From Paenibacillus sp. (GTDB taxonomy: Bacteria > Bacillota > Bacilli > Paenibacillales > Paenibacillaceae): a stretch of DNA of 64,000 nucleotides. The notes under the pieces are model-generated. The model was not told the DNA's origin. It did no database searches and worked only from the letters and a program-made list of their open reading frames with translations. The stretch lies in assembly GCA_023512345.1 (NCBI GenBank), contig JAILZT010000003.1, positions 62,001 to 126,000 of the forward strand. The letters are read 5' to 3'. A program made the position numbers and the translations under genes. Shown here one piece after another: positions 1 through 8,684 of this stretch; the stretch's first letter is position 1; each line of letters starts with the position of its first letter.

Positions 1-2376
1 AATTGAACGTCGTTCTCCAAGAGGTGCAGATTCCGAAGAAAATGTGTGGAACAAACCATCGCGGGTAACAGCCGTCAATTCCAGCGGATCTTTACAATAG
101 AATGCACCAGCCAGCCTGCTGCCATTCGGCCGAACACGCTTGCCTTCCTTAAATTCGAACGTCGGCATACCTTTACCGCCACGGCTTTGGGATGGATAAT
201 CCAAGAGAAGCGTACGTTTAGCATATCCAATCTCCGTAATGGATAGGATTTCACCTTCATCTTCGCTTACCCAGAAGCAAGATATGACGCTATCACCTTC
301 GCGCAATTGAATTCCCCTAACGCCAGAAGCTACACGGCCCATTGGATTAACCTCATTCTCATGGAACCGGATGCTCATACCTTCTCGAGTCACTAAGACA
401 ATGTCCATGTCACCCCGGCTAATTGCCACCGTAATGACTTCATCTCCTTCAGCCACCTTACAGGCCGCAACTGCTCCGGAACGGCTTGTAGAGTATTCCT
501 TGAGCTCTGTGCGCTTCACCTGACCCTTACGGGTAATAAATACAAGGCTTTGCTGCGGATCATCCAGATTATTAACGGGCAGGACGCTTACCACTCCATC
601 GCCCTTAGCCAGGCCTATAACATTAACTATGGCTGTACCCGGTTCTTTCCACTTAAACTCTGGAATCTGATGAACAGGAAGTAAGAAGTATTGGCCTTTA
701 CGTGTAAACACCAGCAAGCTATCCCTTGTATTCAGGTCCATCAGCTTAAGGATATGGTCGCCTTCCTTAACACCGGATGCCTGTCGCTCACCACCAGAGC
801 GGGTAAAGGACAGCATACTGGTACGCTTAATATAACCATCCGCGGAGAGCGCTACTAAGACATCCTCTGCATTAACCAGCACTTCAAGGCTGACCTTAAG
901 CTCCTCCACTTCACCCTGAATAAGAGAACGCCGGTCTATCCCGTATTTATCACGAATTTCCATTAACTCTTTACGAATTACAGCTATCAGCTTCTTGTCA
1001 CTGTCTAGGATTCCTTGCAGAACAGCAATTCGAGCAAGCATTTCGTCAAGTTCCTTCTGTAGAGAGTTAATTTCTAAGTTGGTTAGTCGATATAATTGCA
1101 AAGTAAGAATAGAATCTGCTTGGCGCTCGCTAAAACCAAACATCCACACTAGATTATTTTGAGCATCCTGACGATTCTTCGAAGCTTTGATAGCTGCAAT
1201 AATTTCATCCAGGATATTCAGAGCTTTAACTAGCCCTTCCAACACATGAGCACGGTCTTCCGCACGTTCCAGGTCATACCGTGTCCGATGAGTTACAACT
1301 TCGCGCTGATGGGCAATATAGGCTTCCAAAATAGCTTTTAAACCGAGCTGCTGAGGCGCTTTATTTACAATCGCTACCATATTGAAGTTATATGTAACCT
1401 GCAGATCCGTTTTCTTGAGTAAATAAGCCAGAATACCTTGTGCGTCTGCTTCTTTCTTCAATTCCACTACGATACGAAGGCCTTCCCGCCCGCTCTCGTC
1501 ACGAACTTCGGCAATCCCCTCAATCTTCTTCTCTAGGCGAATATTCTCCATGGCCGTAACCAGCCGTGATTTCACGATTTGATAAGGAACCTCAGTAATG
1601 ACAATCTGCTGCTTACCGCCACGCAAATTCTCAATATCTGTCTTAGAGCGCAAATAAATACGACCCTTACCGGTACGATAGGCATCCATGATGCCGTCGC
1701 CGCCCATGATGGTGCCGCCTGTTGGGAAATCCGGACCTTTGATGAAGGTCATGATGTCTTCCAGCTCTATATCAGGCTTTTGCATTACTGCTATACAAGC
1801 ATCAATGACTTCCCGCAGATTATGCGGTGGAATTTCGGTTGCGAAACCTGCAGAAATACCACTTGCACCATTTACAAGCAGATTCGGATACCTTGAAGGA
1901 ACAACAACGGGCTCCTTGGTCGTATTGTCAAAGTTGTCCTTAAACAATACTGTTCGCTTCTCAATGTCACGCATCATCTCCATAGCGATTGGAGACAAAC
2001 GGGCTTCCGTATAACGCATTGCCGCAGCTGGATCATCATCCATCGAACCCCAGTTGCCATGACCATCAACTAGTACATGCCCCATCTTCCAAGGCTGTGC
2101 CATACGCACCATACCATCGTAAATCGACGAGTCCCCGTGAGGATGATAGTTACCCATAACATCCCCGACAGTTTTAGCTGATTTCCGATATGGCTTGTCC
2201 GGAGTATTGCCTGAATCATACATCGCATACAAAATACGACGTTGTACGGGCTTCAGTCCGTCCCGTACATCGGGAATCGCACGGTCCTGGATAATATATT
2301 TGGAATACCGGCCAAAACGGTCACCTACGACCTCTTCCAGAAAAGCCGGTAAAAATTGTTCTGATAAACTACTCAT
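1..2376 (-). CDS. parC: DNA topoisomerase IV subunit A (C-terminus cut by window edge)
   Basis: Breakage-reunion subunit of topoisomerase IV, which decatenates daughter chromosomes together with ParE. I translated the minus strand from 2376: it opens [16 protein letters not shown] and stays open for 792 codons to the left edge, so the C-terminus is missing. Visible features are [12 protein letters not shown] (about residues 41-52), the quinolone-resistance region [13 protein letters not shown] (78-90) and the active-site Tyr122 in RYTEARLS. Beta-propeller repeats of the C-terminal domain follow after about residue 500. The ATG is preceded by AGAAGGTGA. It lies 262 bp downstream of parE in the same direction, with a palindromic repeat between. 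The ParE-type partner next door supports ParC over GyrA. Confidence 0.95.
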   Translation of the reverse strand, partial: MSSLSEQFLPAFLEEVVGDRFGRYSKYIIQDRAIPDVRDGLKPVQRRILYAMYDSGNTPDKPYRKSAKTVGDVMGNYHPHGDSSIYDGMVRMAQPWKMGHVLVDGHGNWGSMDDDPAAAMRYTEARLSPIAMEMMRDIEKRTVLFKDNFDNTTKEPVVVPSRYPNLLVNGASGISAGFATEIPPHNLREVIDACIAVMQKPDIELEDIMTFIKGPDFPTGGTIMGGDGIMDAYRTGKGRIYLRSKTDIENLRGGKQQIVITEVPYQIVKSRLVTAMENIRLEKKIEGIAEVRDESGREGLRIVVELKKEADAQGILAYLLKKTDLQVTYNFNMVAIVNKAPQQLGLKAILEAYIAHQREVVTHRTRYDLERAEDRAHVLEGLVKALNILDEIIAAIKASKNRQDAQNNLVWMFGFSERQADSILTLQLYRLTNLEINSLQKELDEMLARIAVLQGILDSDKKLIAVIRKELMEIRDKYGIDRRSLIQGEVEELKVSLEVLVNAEDVLVALSADGYIKRTSMLSFTRSGGERQASGVKEGDHILKLMDLNTRDSLLVFTRKGQYFLLPVHQIPEFKWKEPGTAIVNVIGLAKGDGVVSVLPVNNLDDPQQSLVFITRKGQVKRTELKEYSTSRSGAVAACKVAEGDEVITVAISRGDMDIVLVTREGMSIRFHENEVNPMGRVASGVRGIQLREGDSVISCFWVSEDEGEILSITEIGYAKRTLLLDYPSQSRGGKGMPTFEFKEGKRVRPNGSRLAGAFYCKDPLELTAVTRDGLFHTFSSESAPLGERRSI

Positions 2377-2420
2377 TGGCTCACCTTCTGTTCCTCAAAC
2401 TGCCCGCCTAAAAAAAGTGT

Positions 2421-2578
2421 GGTGATATTAATCGTTGCTGCGGGGAATGTTTGGACTTTCGGCCGCTGTTATTCTCGAATTTCTTTAATTTCAACCGCTT
2501 CACGGATGAAATTCGAGAATAAAGGCGAACGCTAACGCTTCTCCTGTTCCAAAATTCCTCTACACTATGCTAATCACC
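2421..2578. repeat. Family A palindromic intergenic repeat, copy 1
   Basis: Nested inverted repeats fill the parE-parC gap. The inner stem is a perfect 14-bp pair (TATTCTCGAATTTC at 2470-2483 with its complement at 2508-2521). The outer arms are GGAATGTTTGGA and TCCAAAATTCC, and the ends GGTGAT/ATCACC are complementary. The right arm is followed by AAAGGCGAACGCTAACGC, a signature shared with copies near 10.87, 11.21 and 41.0 kb. No transposase is associated. Confidence 0.75.
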
Positions 2579-2638
2579 AAGCTCTTTAAAATACGGGATT
2601 ATCGTCACTTGCCGCACTACTATAAAAACTGAAGTGTG

Positions 2639-4621
2639 TTACTCAATTATTTCAGTAAAATCGACGTTCTCGACGATCCAGCGTTTACGAGGATCGACTT
2701 TATCGCCCATCAGTGTGGATACACGACGCTCTGCCTTGGCAGCGTCCTCAATCTGTACCTGCAGCAATGTGCGGGATTCCGGATTCATCGTCGTTTCCCA
2801 TAATTGGTCAGGATTCATCTCGCCCAATCCTTTATAACGCTGCAGCTCAAAGTTTTTACCGAATTCCTTTAGGTAATTCTGTAATTCCTCATCACTCCAA
2901 GCATAACGAACGGTTTCCAGCTTTCCTGTCTTTCTTGTCAGCTTATACAGTGGAGGTTGAGCAAGAAAAACTTTTCCGGCATCGATCAAAGGCTTCATAT
3001 ACCGATAAAAGAACGTAAGCAACAGCACTTGTATATGCGCTCCATCGGTATCGGCATCGGTCATAATGATGATTTTGGAATAATTGCTATCTTCTACGGC
3101 AAACTCAGTGCCAATACCGGCTCCAATCGCAGAGATGATAGCCTTATACTCATCATTCTTCAAAATGTCCAGAAGCTTAGCCTTCTCTGGATTCATCGGC
3201 TTACCCTTAAGCGGCAAAATAGCTTGAATCTTGGAATCACGCCCCTGCTTCGCCGAGCCGCCGGCAGAATCACCTTCTACAATGAACAGCTCAGTTCGTG
3301 TAACATCTTTGGACTGGGCTGGTGTAAGCTTACCACCAAGATTGGAGCTTTCACTGCGTTTTTTACCTGTGCGAATTTCATCACGGGCTTTACGAGCGGC
3401 TTCACGGGCTTTAGAGGCTTGAATCGATTTCTTTAACAAGCTCTGAGCAACCTGTGGATTTTCCTCAAGAAAACGTGCCATATTCTCCGAAACCATATAG
3501 TCCACAGCACTGCGGGCAGATGCACTGCCCAACTGATCCTTGGTCTGGCCAACAAACTCAACTTCTGACATTTTTACGCTGATTACAGCCATCATGCCTT
3601 CCCGCAGATCATTGCCTTCTAGGTTCTTATCCTTCTCCTTCAGCAATTGAGTACGCCGTGCATAATCATTCATCACTCGGGTATATGCTGTCTTAAAGCC
3701 GGTCTCATGAGTACCGCCGCTCCGGGTAGGAATCGAGTTCACAAAGGAAGCTATAGTCTCGGTGTAGCCCGCATTATACTGCAAGGCTATCTCTACTTCT
3801 ATATCATCCTTCTCGGCTGTGAAATGGATAACATCATGCAAAACATCCTTACCTTCGTTCAGGAATTGCACGAATTGACTTGCTCCGCCTTCGTAGAAGA
3901 ACTCATCCTGTTTATTGCTTCGATCATCGGTAAGTGTGATTCTCAGACCGGAATTAAGGAAAGCTATCTCCTGAATTCTTTCAGCAAGCGTATCGTAGCT
4001 TAGAGCGATGCCGTTTGGGAAGACACGAATATCCGGTTTGAAGCTTACCTTCGTACCGGATTTGTTCGTATTCCCCATCACTTCCAGACCGGTAACTGGT
4101 TCACCTACATGCTCTTTTCCCTTCTTATCAACCCAATATTCAAAGCGCTGCCGGTGGATTTTGCCTTCACGATAAATCTCAACCTCCAGCCATTCGGACA
4201 AAGCGTTTGTGACCGAAGCCCCTACACCGTGTAACCCGCCCGATTTTTTATAGCCTGAGCCGCCAAATTTACCGCCAGCATGCAGAATCGTAAATACGAC
4301 CTGTGGTGTTGGCACTCCCGTTTTGTGCATTCCAGTCGGTATCCCCCGACCGTTATCAATCACGGTAACCGAGCCATCCTTACGCAGCGTAATGTCAATT
4401 TTGGAACAATGCTTAGCCAAGTGTTCATCTACTGCGTTATCAACAATCTCCCATACTAGATGGTGCAGTCCCGAGGCAGTTGTACTGCCAATATACATGC
4501 CAGGCCGTTTGCGTACTGCAACCAGACCTTCGAGCACTTGAATGTCGTCAGCATCGTATCCAGTCCGGCCAACTTCACCGGTCTTTGATGACTCTGCAAA
4601 CAAATCGATCTGTTCGAGCAT
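2639..4621 (-). CDS. parE: DNA topoisomerase IV subunit B
   Basis: ATPase subunit of topoisomerase IV; 660 residues, a normal length for ParE. The GHKL ATPase domain is intact: WEIVDNAVDEH with catalytic Glu58 and Mg-binding Asn62, DNGRGI (89-94) and GGLHGVGASVTNALS (about 128-142). Then come the transducer domain, the TOPRIM motif EGDSAGGSAKQGRD with the DTDGAHI acidic triad, and the C-terminal RYKGLGEMNPDQLWETTM. The ATG at 4621 has GGGGGA six bases upstream. parC follows in the same direction. Its intact ATPase motifs are the local reference for judging the degenerate GHKL domain at 18.6-19.7 kb. Confidence 0.97.
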   Translation of the reverse strand: MLEQIDLFAESSKTGEVGRTGYDADDIQVLEGLVAVRKRPGMYIGSTTASGLHHLVWEIVDNAVDEHLAKHCSKIDITLRKDGSVTVIDNGRGIPTGMHKTGVPTPQVVFTILHAGGKFGGSGYKKSGGLHGVGASVTNALSEWLEVEIYREGKIHRQRFEYWVDKKGKEHVGEPVTGLEVMGNTNKSGTKVSFKPDIRVFPNGIALSYDTLAERIQEIAFLNSGLRITLTDDRSNKQDEFFYEGGASQFVQFLNEGKDVLHDVIHFTAEKDDIEVEIALQYNAGYTETIASFVNSIPTRSGGTHETGFKTAYTRVMNDYARRTQLLKEKDKNLEGNDLREGMMAVISVKMSEVEFVGQTKDQLGSASARSAVDYMVSENMARFLEENPQVAQSLLKKSIQASKAREAARKARDEIRTGKKRSESSNLGGKLTPAQSKDVTRTELFIVEGDSAGGSAKQGRDSKIQAILPLKGKPMNPEKAKLLDILKNDEYKAIISAIGAGIGTEFAVEDSNYSKIIIMTDADTDGAHIQVLLLTFFYRYMKPLIDAGKVFLAQPPLYKLTRKTGKLETVRYAWSDEELQNYLKEFGKNFELQRYKGLGEMNPDQLWETTMNPESRTLLQVQIEDAAKAERRVSTLMGDKVDPRKRWIVENVDFTEIIE

Positions 4622-4685
4622 TCATGCTCCCCCTTCTTTTCTCTATACCAAAATGCAAACAAATGTTTTGGTCACTTTGTTCATT

Positions 4686-5675
4686 CTAATTCAAAATATC
4701 CCGTTTCGTAAAGACGGTGAATGAAATGATCACCGATAATATTCCCCAAACAGCTAGTACACCCATCGAAAAAGGCAGTGTCATCCCTTCTATAGGGGCA
4801 GGAGTACCGGCTAAATATCCAGTCAATCCCAAATTAACCATGAACAAGTATTTAGCTGTTGTCCATGCGGATGCCATGTTCGTCAGAATGGTACCCGCAA
4901 TTAGCGTCGCCATCATCACTACTATACTGGCCGCTGTACTTCGTACAAGTACTGAAACCATAAATGCGAGTAGTGCTACAACGATACTAACGAACCAAAT
5001 CAAACCACACTGCATGAGCAGATACTTCCATTGCGGCACACCATGCACTGATGAAGTATCCACGGTATCCCCGCCGATTTGGAAGCCTGTAAATACCGGA
5101 ACATTGAAACCCTTGTAACCGAAAGCCAAACCTGATATCAAGTAACTAACTAAAAATGTGGATAGCACTATCAGGGACACAAACATTATCAAAGCCGCCA
5201 TTTTACTAAAAAGAATTCTCCATCGTTTCACGGGTCTTGTCAGAAGCATCTTTATCGTACCTGTAGTTCGCTCACCTGACACTAGGTCGGAAGCCACTGC
5301 CATGATCAAGAGAGGAATAAACAATGTGACGGAGTTGTCCAAAAATTCTCGGGTAAACGTGACTCCACTAGGTTCGTTCGGGTTCACATCATGATCAAGG
5401 TAATATTGAAGCTGCTGTACAAAAATACGGCGGTACGACTTCCATTCCTCCGGAATTCTGTCACTGCTGAGTGAATTCTGGTTGTCAGTAATCTGCTGCT
5501 GCACTTCGAGGCGCCAATCAGAATTGAATTTATCCTGGCTTCGTTCAGCTATACGCATCTGTGCATAGGTGAACATTGGTACTAAAACAGCCAGAATAAG
5601 CAGAATAACATAAAACCGTTTCTTTTTCAGTATTTTAATGCACTCATTCCGGATGAGTGGCAGCAGATTATTCAA
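4686..5675 (-). CDS. ABC-2 type transporter permease
   Basis: Membrane subunit of an ABC exporter (ABC-2/BcrB-like). One hydrophobic segment sits near the N-terminus, followed by a long extracytoplasmic loop (about residues 45-120) and then about five more segments; the motif DLVSGERTTGTIKMLLTRPVKRW is typical of the family. I prefer the TTG at 5675, giving MNNLLPLIRNECIKIL, because GGAGG lies nine bases upstream; the GTG at 5684 overlaps that SD. The start overlaps the ATPase stop by 8 bp, so the two are translationally coupled. The architecture is repeated by the exporter at 20.3-22.1 kb. The substrate cannot be told from sequence. Confidence 0.85.
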   Translation of the reverse strand: MNNLLPLIRNECIKILKKKRFYVILLILAVLVPMFTYAQMRIAERSQDKFNSDWRLEVQQQITDNQNSLSSDRIPEEWKSYRRIFVQQLQYYLDHDVNPNEPSGVTFTREFLDNSVTLFIPLLIMAVASDLVSGERTTGTIKMLLTRPVKRWRILFSKMAALIMFVSLIVLSTFLVSYLISGLAFGYKGFNVPVFTGFQIGGDTVDTSSVHGVPQWKYLLMQCGLIWFVSIVVALLAFMVSVLVRSTAASIVVMMATLIAGTILTNMASAWTTAKYLFMVNLGLTGYLAGTPAPIEGMTLPFSMGVLAVWGILSVIISFTVFTKRDILN

Positions 5676-6648
5676 TAGTCTCACCCTCCGTCAGTTTCAG
5701 GAATAGCTGTTCCAGTGTAGGATTGATTTTATGCACGCCTCTTACCTCCATACCGGCAGCAACCAACATAGCAACGATCTCTGGAACAAGCCCATCCTCC
5801 ATAATCGTAATGACTGAGTTTATTCCCATGCCTGCAATCACAGTATCATCTAACGTGACTTCTGCTGGTTCGGTTATATTTATCTCTGGTCTTGCCGCAA
5901 GAAGGTTCTTCCCTTTCTCAAAAGGCTCGAGTTCCCACAATACATAAGGAGCGTTTCTGGAAACCAGCTCGTCCACTCCCCCTACAGCCAGCACGCGGCC
6001 TTTACTGATAATAGCAACACGGTCACACAATAGCTGGATCTCACTAAGCAGATGGCTGGAGACAAAGACGGCTAAGCCTTCATCTGCCAGTTTACGGATA
6101 AATTCACGCAATTCCTTGATACCTTTTGGATCTAGCCCGTTCGTTGGCTCATCAAGTATAAGCAGTCGGGGCCGCCCCAGCAGTGCTTGAGCGATTCCAA
6201 GACGCTGACGCATACCGAGCGAATAGGTTCTGACTTTATCATGGATCCGTTGATCCAACCGTACAATATCCACTACTTCTGCAATCCTTGCTTCATCCAC
6301 ACCAGGCTGCATACGAGCGAAGTGCTGTAAATTTTCCCATCCCGTTAAGTATGTATAGACCTCAGGGTTTTCAACAATAGAGCCCACATACTGCAATGCC
6401 TTTTCAGGATGGCGATTGACGTTATACCCGCAAACCGTAATGGTGCCGGCACTTGGCCGGATCAAATCAACGAGCATCCGAATGGTTGTTGTTTTCCCAG
6501 CACCGTTTGGACCTAGAAAGCCAAATATCTCACCTTCTCTTACGTCAAAGGAGACATCGTCAATGATCCACTTTCGGGCAATCTTTTTACGAACATTGTT
6601 TACTGACAAAACCACTTTTGCCGAGCTGCCATAAACTTCATTATTCAT
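5668..6648 (-). CDS. ABC transporter ATP-binding protein (BcrA-like)
   Basis: ATPase partner of the overlapping permease; 326 residues. Walker A is GPNGAGKTTT, the signature is YSLGMRQRLGIAQALL, Walker B is LLILDEPTNGLDP, and the switch His is in VSSHLL. Residues after about 220 form the C-terminal extension found in drug and bacitracin exporters. The ATG has AAGGAG about 11 bases upstream. It is about 39% longer in the tail than minimal ATPase cores and is close in layout to the second exporter ATPase at 21.2 kb. Its function is probably efflux of a peptide antibiotic or lipid-like compound, but this is inference. Confidence 0.88.
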   Translation of the reverse strand: MNNEVYGSSAKVVLSVNNVRKKIARKWIIDDVSFDVREGEIFGFLGPNGAGKTTTIRMLVDLIRPSAGTITVCGYNVNRHPEKALQYVGSIVENPEVYTYLTGWENLQHFARMQPGVDEARIAEVVDIVRLDQRIHDKVRTYSLGMRQRLGIAQALLGRPRLLILDEPTNGLDPKGIKELREFIRKLADEGLAVFVSSHLLSEIQLLCDRVAIISKGRVLAVGGVDELVSRNAPYVLWELEPFEKGKNLLAARPEINITEPAEVTLDDTVIAGMGINSVITIMEDGLVPEIVAMLVAAGMEVRGVHKINPTLEQLFLKLTEGETIE

Positions 6649-6704
6649 TATCCATACAACTCCTTAGTACCCTCATATCAAAACCTATGAAATCACAAGC
6701 CTAT

Positions 6705-7547
6705 TTAACGTACCGCCTGTACTATTCGATCTGCTATACGTTGATAACCCTCGCCGCTCGGGTGAAAATGATCTGATGAAAGATACTTCTCCAAATGATT
6801 GTGGAACAAATCAAAGGTGGGTACCAGGGTCATATTACTGTGGGTATTAATGATATCCATGGCGGCATTATTCCAGGCCGTAACCGCTTGATTTCCCGGA
6901 ACCCTAAGTTCTGGAATATCACCGAAGGGATTATATAATCCTAAATAATAGACTTTTGCCTCTGGGTTAAGCTCAGCTATCTTCTTCAGCACCACTCTAA
7001 GCCGTTCTGATGCTTCTGGCAGAGCTGCCAGGAGTTCCTTAGAGGTTAATTCCCCTCCTGTAGGAGGTGTCTCAACCGTGGTCTCTTCACCCGTATTCCC
7101 ATTTTGAAGAATTCCTGCGCCTCGAAATAAGTCGTTCCCGCCAATGGATACTAGAATCGTATTGGCTTGCCGAATGGCATATTGAACGCCTTCTTCATTA
7201 AGCTCAGTTTGCAATCCCAACGTAGTCAATCCGTTAATCCCGAGATTCCCGAGCAAATTTGCCTTTTGACTATCTGCTGACATCCCTGTGACCGCACGCT
7301 TCACAAATCCGTCCCCAGTATTATCGCCTGTCCCTTTTGCCAATGAATCCCCAAGGGCTACCACCTTCAAAATCCCGGTTATCTCTGGATCTGGGGTTGT
7401 TGTTTCCTGAGGCAGGGAGGTTTGGGGAACATCTCCTTGGGGATAAACAATATCTTTCACCGCATAACCAAAGCCAACGATAAAGATTAAGGTTGCTGCT
7501 ATGGAAATCAGGCATACAAAACGCCAAGTCCATTTAGAATCATTCAA
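6705..7547 (-). CDS. SGNH/GDSL-family hydrolase, membrane anchored
   Basis: Secreted or membrane-anchored esterase/lipase of the SGNH fold, resembling YpmR-type proteins. It has an N-terminal membrane segment (about residues 10-30), then block I VVALGDSLAKGTGD with the nucleophile Ser, block II Gly, block III SIGGNDLF with the oxyanion Asn, and block V DHFHPSGEGY carrying the catalytic Asp and His. The start is TTG at 7547 with GGAGG eight bases upstream; no in-frame ATG fits better. It is 56 bp downstream of the ABC exporter start but reads in the same direction, so it is probably upstream in transcription. The substrate is unknown. Confidence 0.85.
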   Translation of the reverse strand: MNDSKWTWRFVCLISIAATLIFIVGFGYAVKDIVYPQGDVPQTSLPQETTTPDPEITGILKVVALGDSLAKGTGDNTGDGFVKRAVTGMSADSQKANLLGNLGINGLTTLGLQTELNEEGVQYAIRQANTILVSIGGNDLFRGAGILQNGNTGEETTVETPPTGGELTSKELLAALPEASERLRVVLKKIAELNPEAKVYYLGLYNPFGDIPELRVPGNQAVTAWNNAAMDIINTHSNMTLVPTFDLFHNHLEKYLSSDHFHPSGEGYQRIADRIVQAVR

Positions 7548-7673
7548 AAGTTATCCCTCCATATACCATTTATTGTGCCAAATTTTTCAGTTTTTTTAAC
7601 TATGTAGATAAACATAATTCTTCTATCTGTAATTTGCAAATGTTCTAAATAAGAATGAAAGTCGGTAAAAAAA

Positions 7674-7701
7674 ACGCCCCCCGCTAAAAAGCGGAGAACG
7701 T
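7674..7701 (-). terminator. Rho-independent terminator after the CAP gene
   Basis: On the minus strand ACGTTCTCCGC pairs, with G-U pairs, to GCGGGGGGCGT and is followed by a run of eight T. It lies 18 bp past the CAP-domain stop. Confidence 0.8.
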
Positions 7702-7718
7702 GATTTGCTAGATGAGTT

Positions 7719-8408
7719 TTATTTGCCTATAAATTCTTGAACCCAGTAGTTATTGTCATAACCTACACCAATATAATTGAAATCGGCGCTAAGGATATTT
7801 TTTCGGTGACCCGGGCTGTTCATCCAAGCTGTCATTACTTCTTGCGGAGTTTTTTGGCCCATAGCGATATTCTCACCAGCTGCTCTATAAGTAATTCCAA
7901 AAGCTGTCATCATATCGAAAGGTGATCCATAGGTAGGTGAGGTATGTGAGAAATATTGATTTGTACGCATATCCGTTGCTTTTGCAGCAGCCACTTTATT
8001 TAAGCTATCCAAGCCTGTAACTGGTTTTAGGCCCGCCGTAGTCCGCTCCTTATTTACAAGAACCACTACCTGCTGTGTATAAGTTAATTTAGGAGTTGCT
8101 GCTACAGGGGTTACCGTTGTGCTCTTTGGAGCTTGAGTAATCGTAGTAGTATTTGTTGGTGCTACAGTTGTTTTTGTTGGAGCTATTGTCGCCTTAGGCT
8201 GAGAAACAACCGGAGTATTTACCACTACCTTAGGTGTAGTATTCATATAATAGGTTTGAAAATATCTCAGAAATTGCTCGTAGCGACTATTTGTCAAATC
8301 AGTAGGGCTGCTCGAAGCCGCACTGGCTTGTGAGGGTAGTGAAATACTAACCGCCATAACAGTTGCAATGCTTCCACCTATTAGTGCTTTCAGGGTTTTG
8401 CTTTTCAT
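7719..8408 (-). CDS. Secreted CAP-domain (SCP/PR1, YkwD-like) protein
   Basis: Extracellular protein of 229 residues. It has a signal peptide (residues 1-30, ending SQASAAS), a Thr/Pro-rich linker to about residue 105, and a C-terminal CAP domain. Conserved CAP features are VNKERTTAGL, the HTSPTYGSP histidine, GENIAMG and the second histidine in NSPGHRKNIL. CAP proteins of this kind are common in spore-formers and are associated with the coat or cell wall; the activity is not established. The start ATG has AAGGAGATGG upstream. It is a single-gene unit with its own terminator. Confidence 0.9.
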   Translation of the reverse strand: MKSKTLKALIGGSIATVMAVSISLPSQASAASSSPTDLTNSRYEQFLRYFQTYYMNTTPKVVVNTPVVSQPKATIAPTKTTVAPTNTTTITQAPKSTTVTPVAATPKLTYTQQVVVLVNKERTTAGLKPVTGLDSLNKVAAAKATDMRTNQYFSHTSPTYGSPFDMMTAFGITYRAAGENIAMGQKTPQEVMTAWMNSPGHRKNILSADFNYIGVGYDNNYWVQEFIGK

Positions 8409-8601
8409 TTTTCCATCTCCTTAGTTCTGAATGCTATTTCTAAGCTGCTTAACAGTCCGGAGAAAAAGATTACAAATATGTAACTTTTCTTTTCCTCAGT
8501 CATTGTATCACACTTTTATTCGCTGTGCGGTGTTATTTTCTGTAAATTAAATGTCAATAAAGCTTGTCCCTTCGAATTGAAAAAAAATAGAAATGAGCAT
8601 T

Positions 8602-8622
8602 GCCGCCCCTTGGGGGAGCGGC
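8602..8622. terminator. GC-rich hairpin past the WG-repeat gene
   Basis: GCCGCCCC and GGGGAGCGGC form a stem. On the minus strand the T-run (eight T) begins only about 12 bases downstream, so termination of the WG-repeat gene is possible but not certain. The rest of 8409-8684 shows no gene. Confidence 0.45.
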
Positions 8623-8684
8623 CTAGTGTTTACTTGAATTAATAGTATCTATACTTCAACAATCGGTGATAATCATCATGCTTT

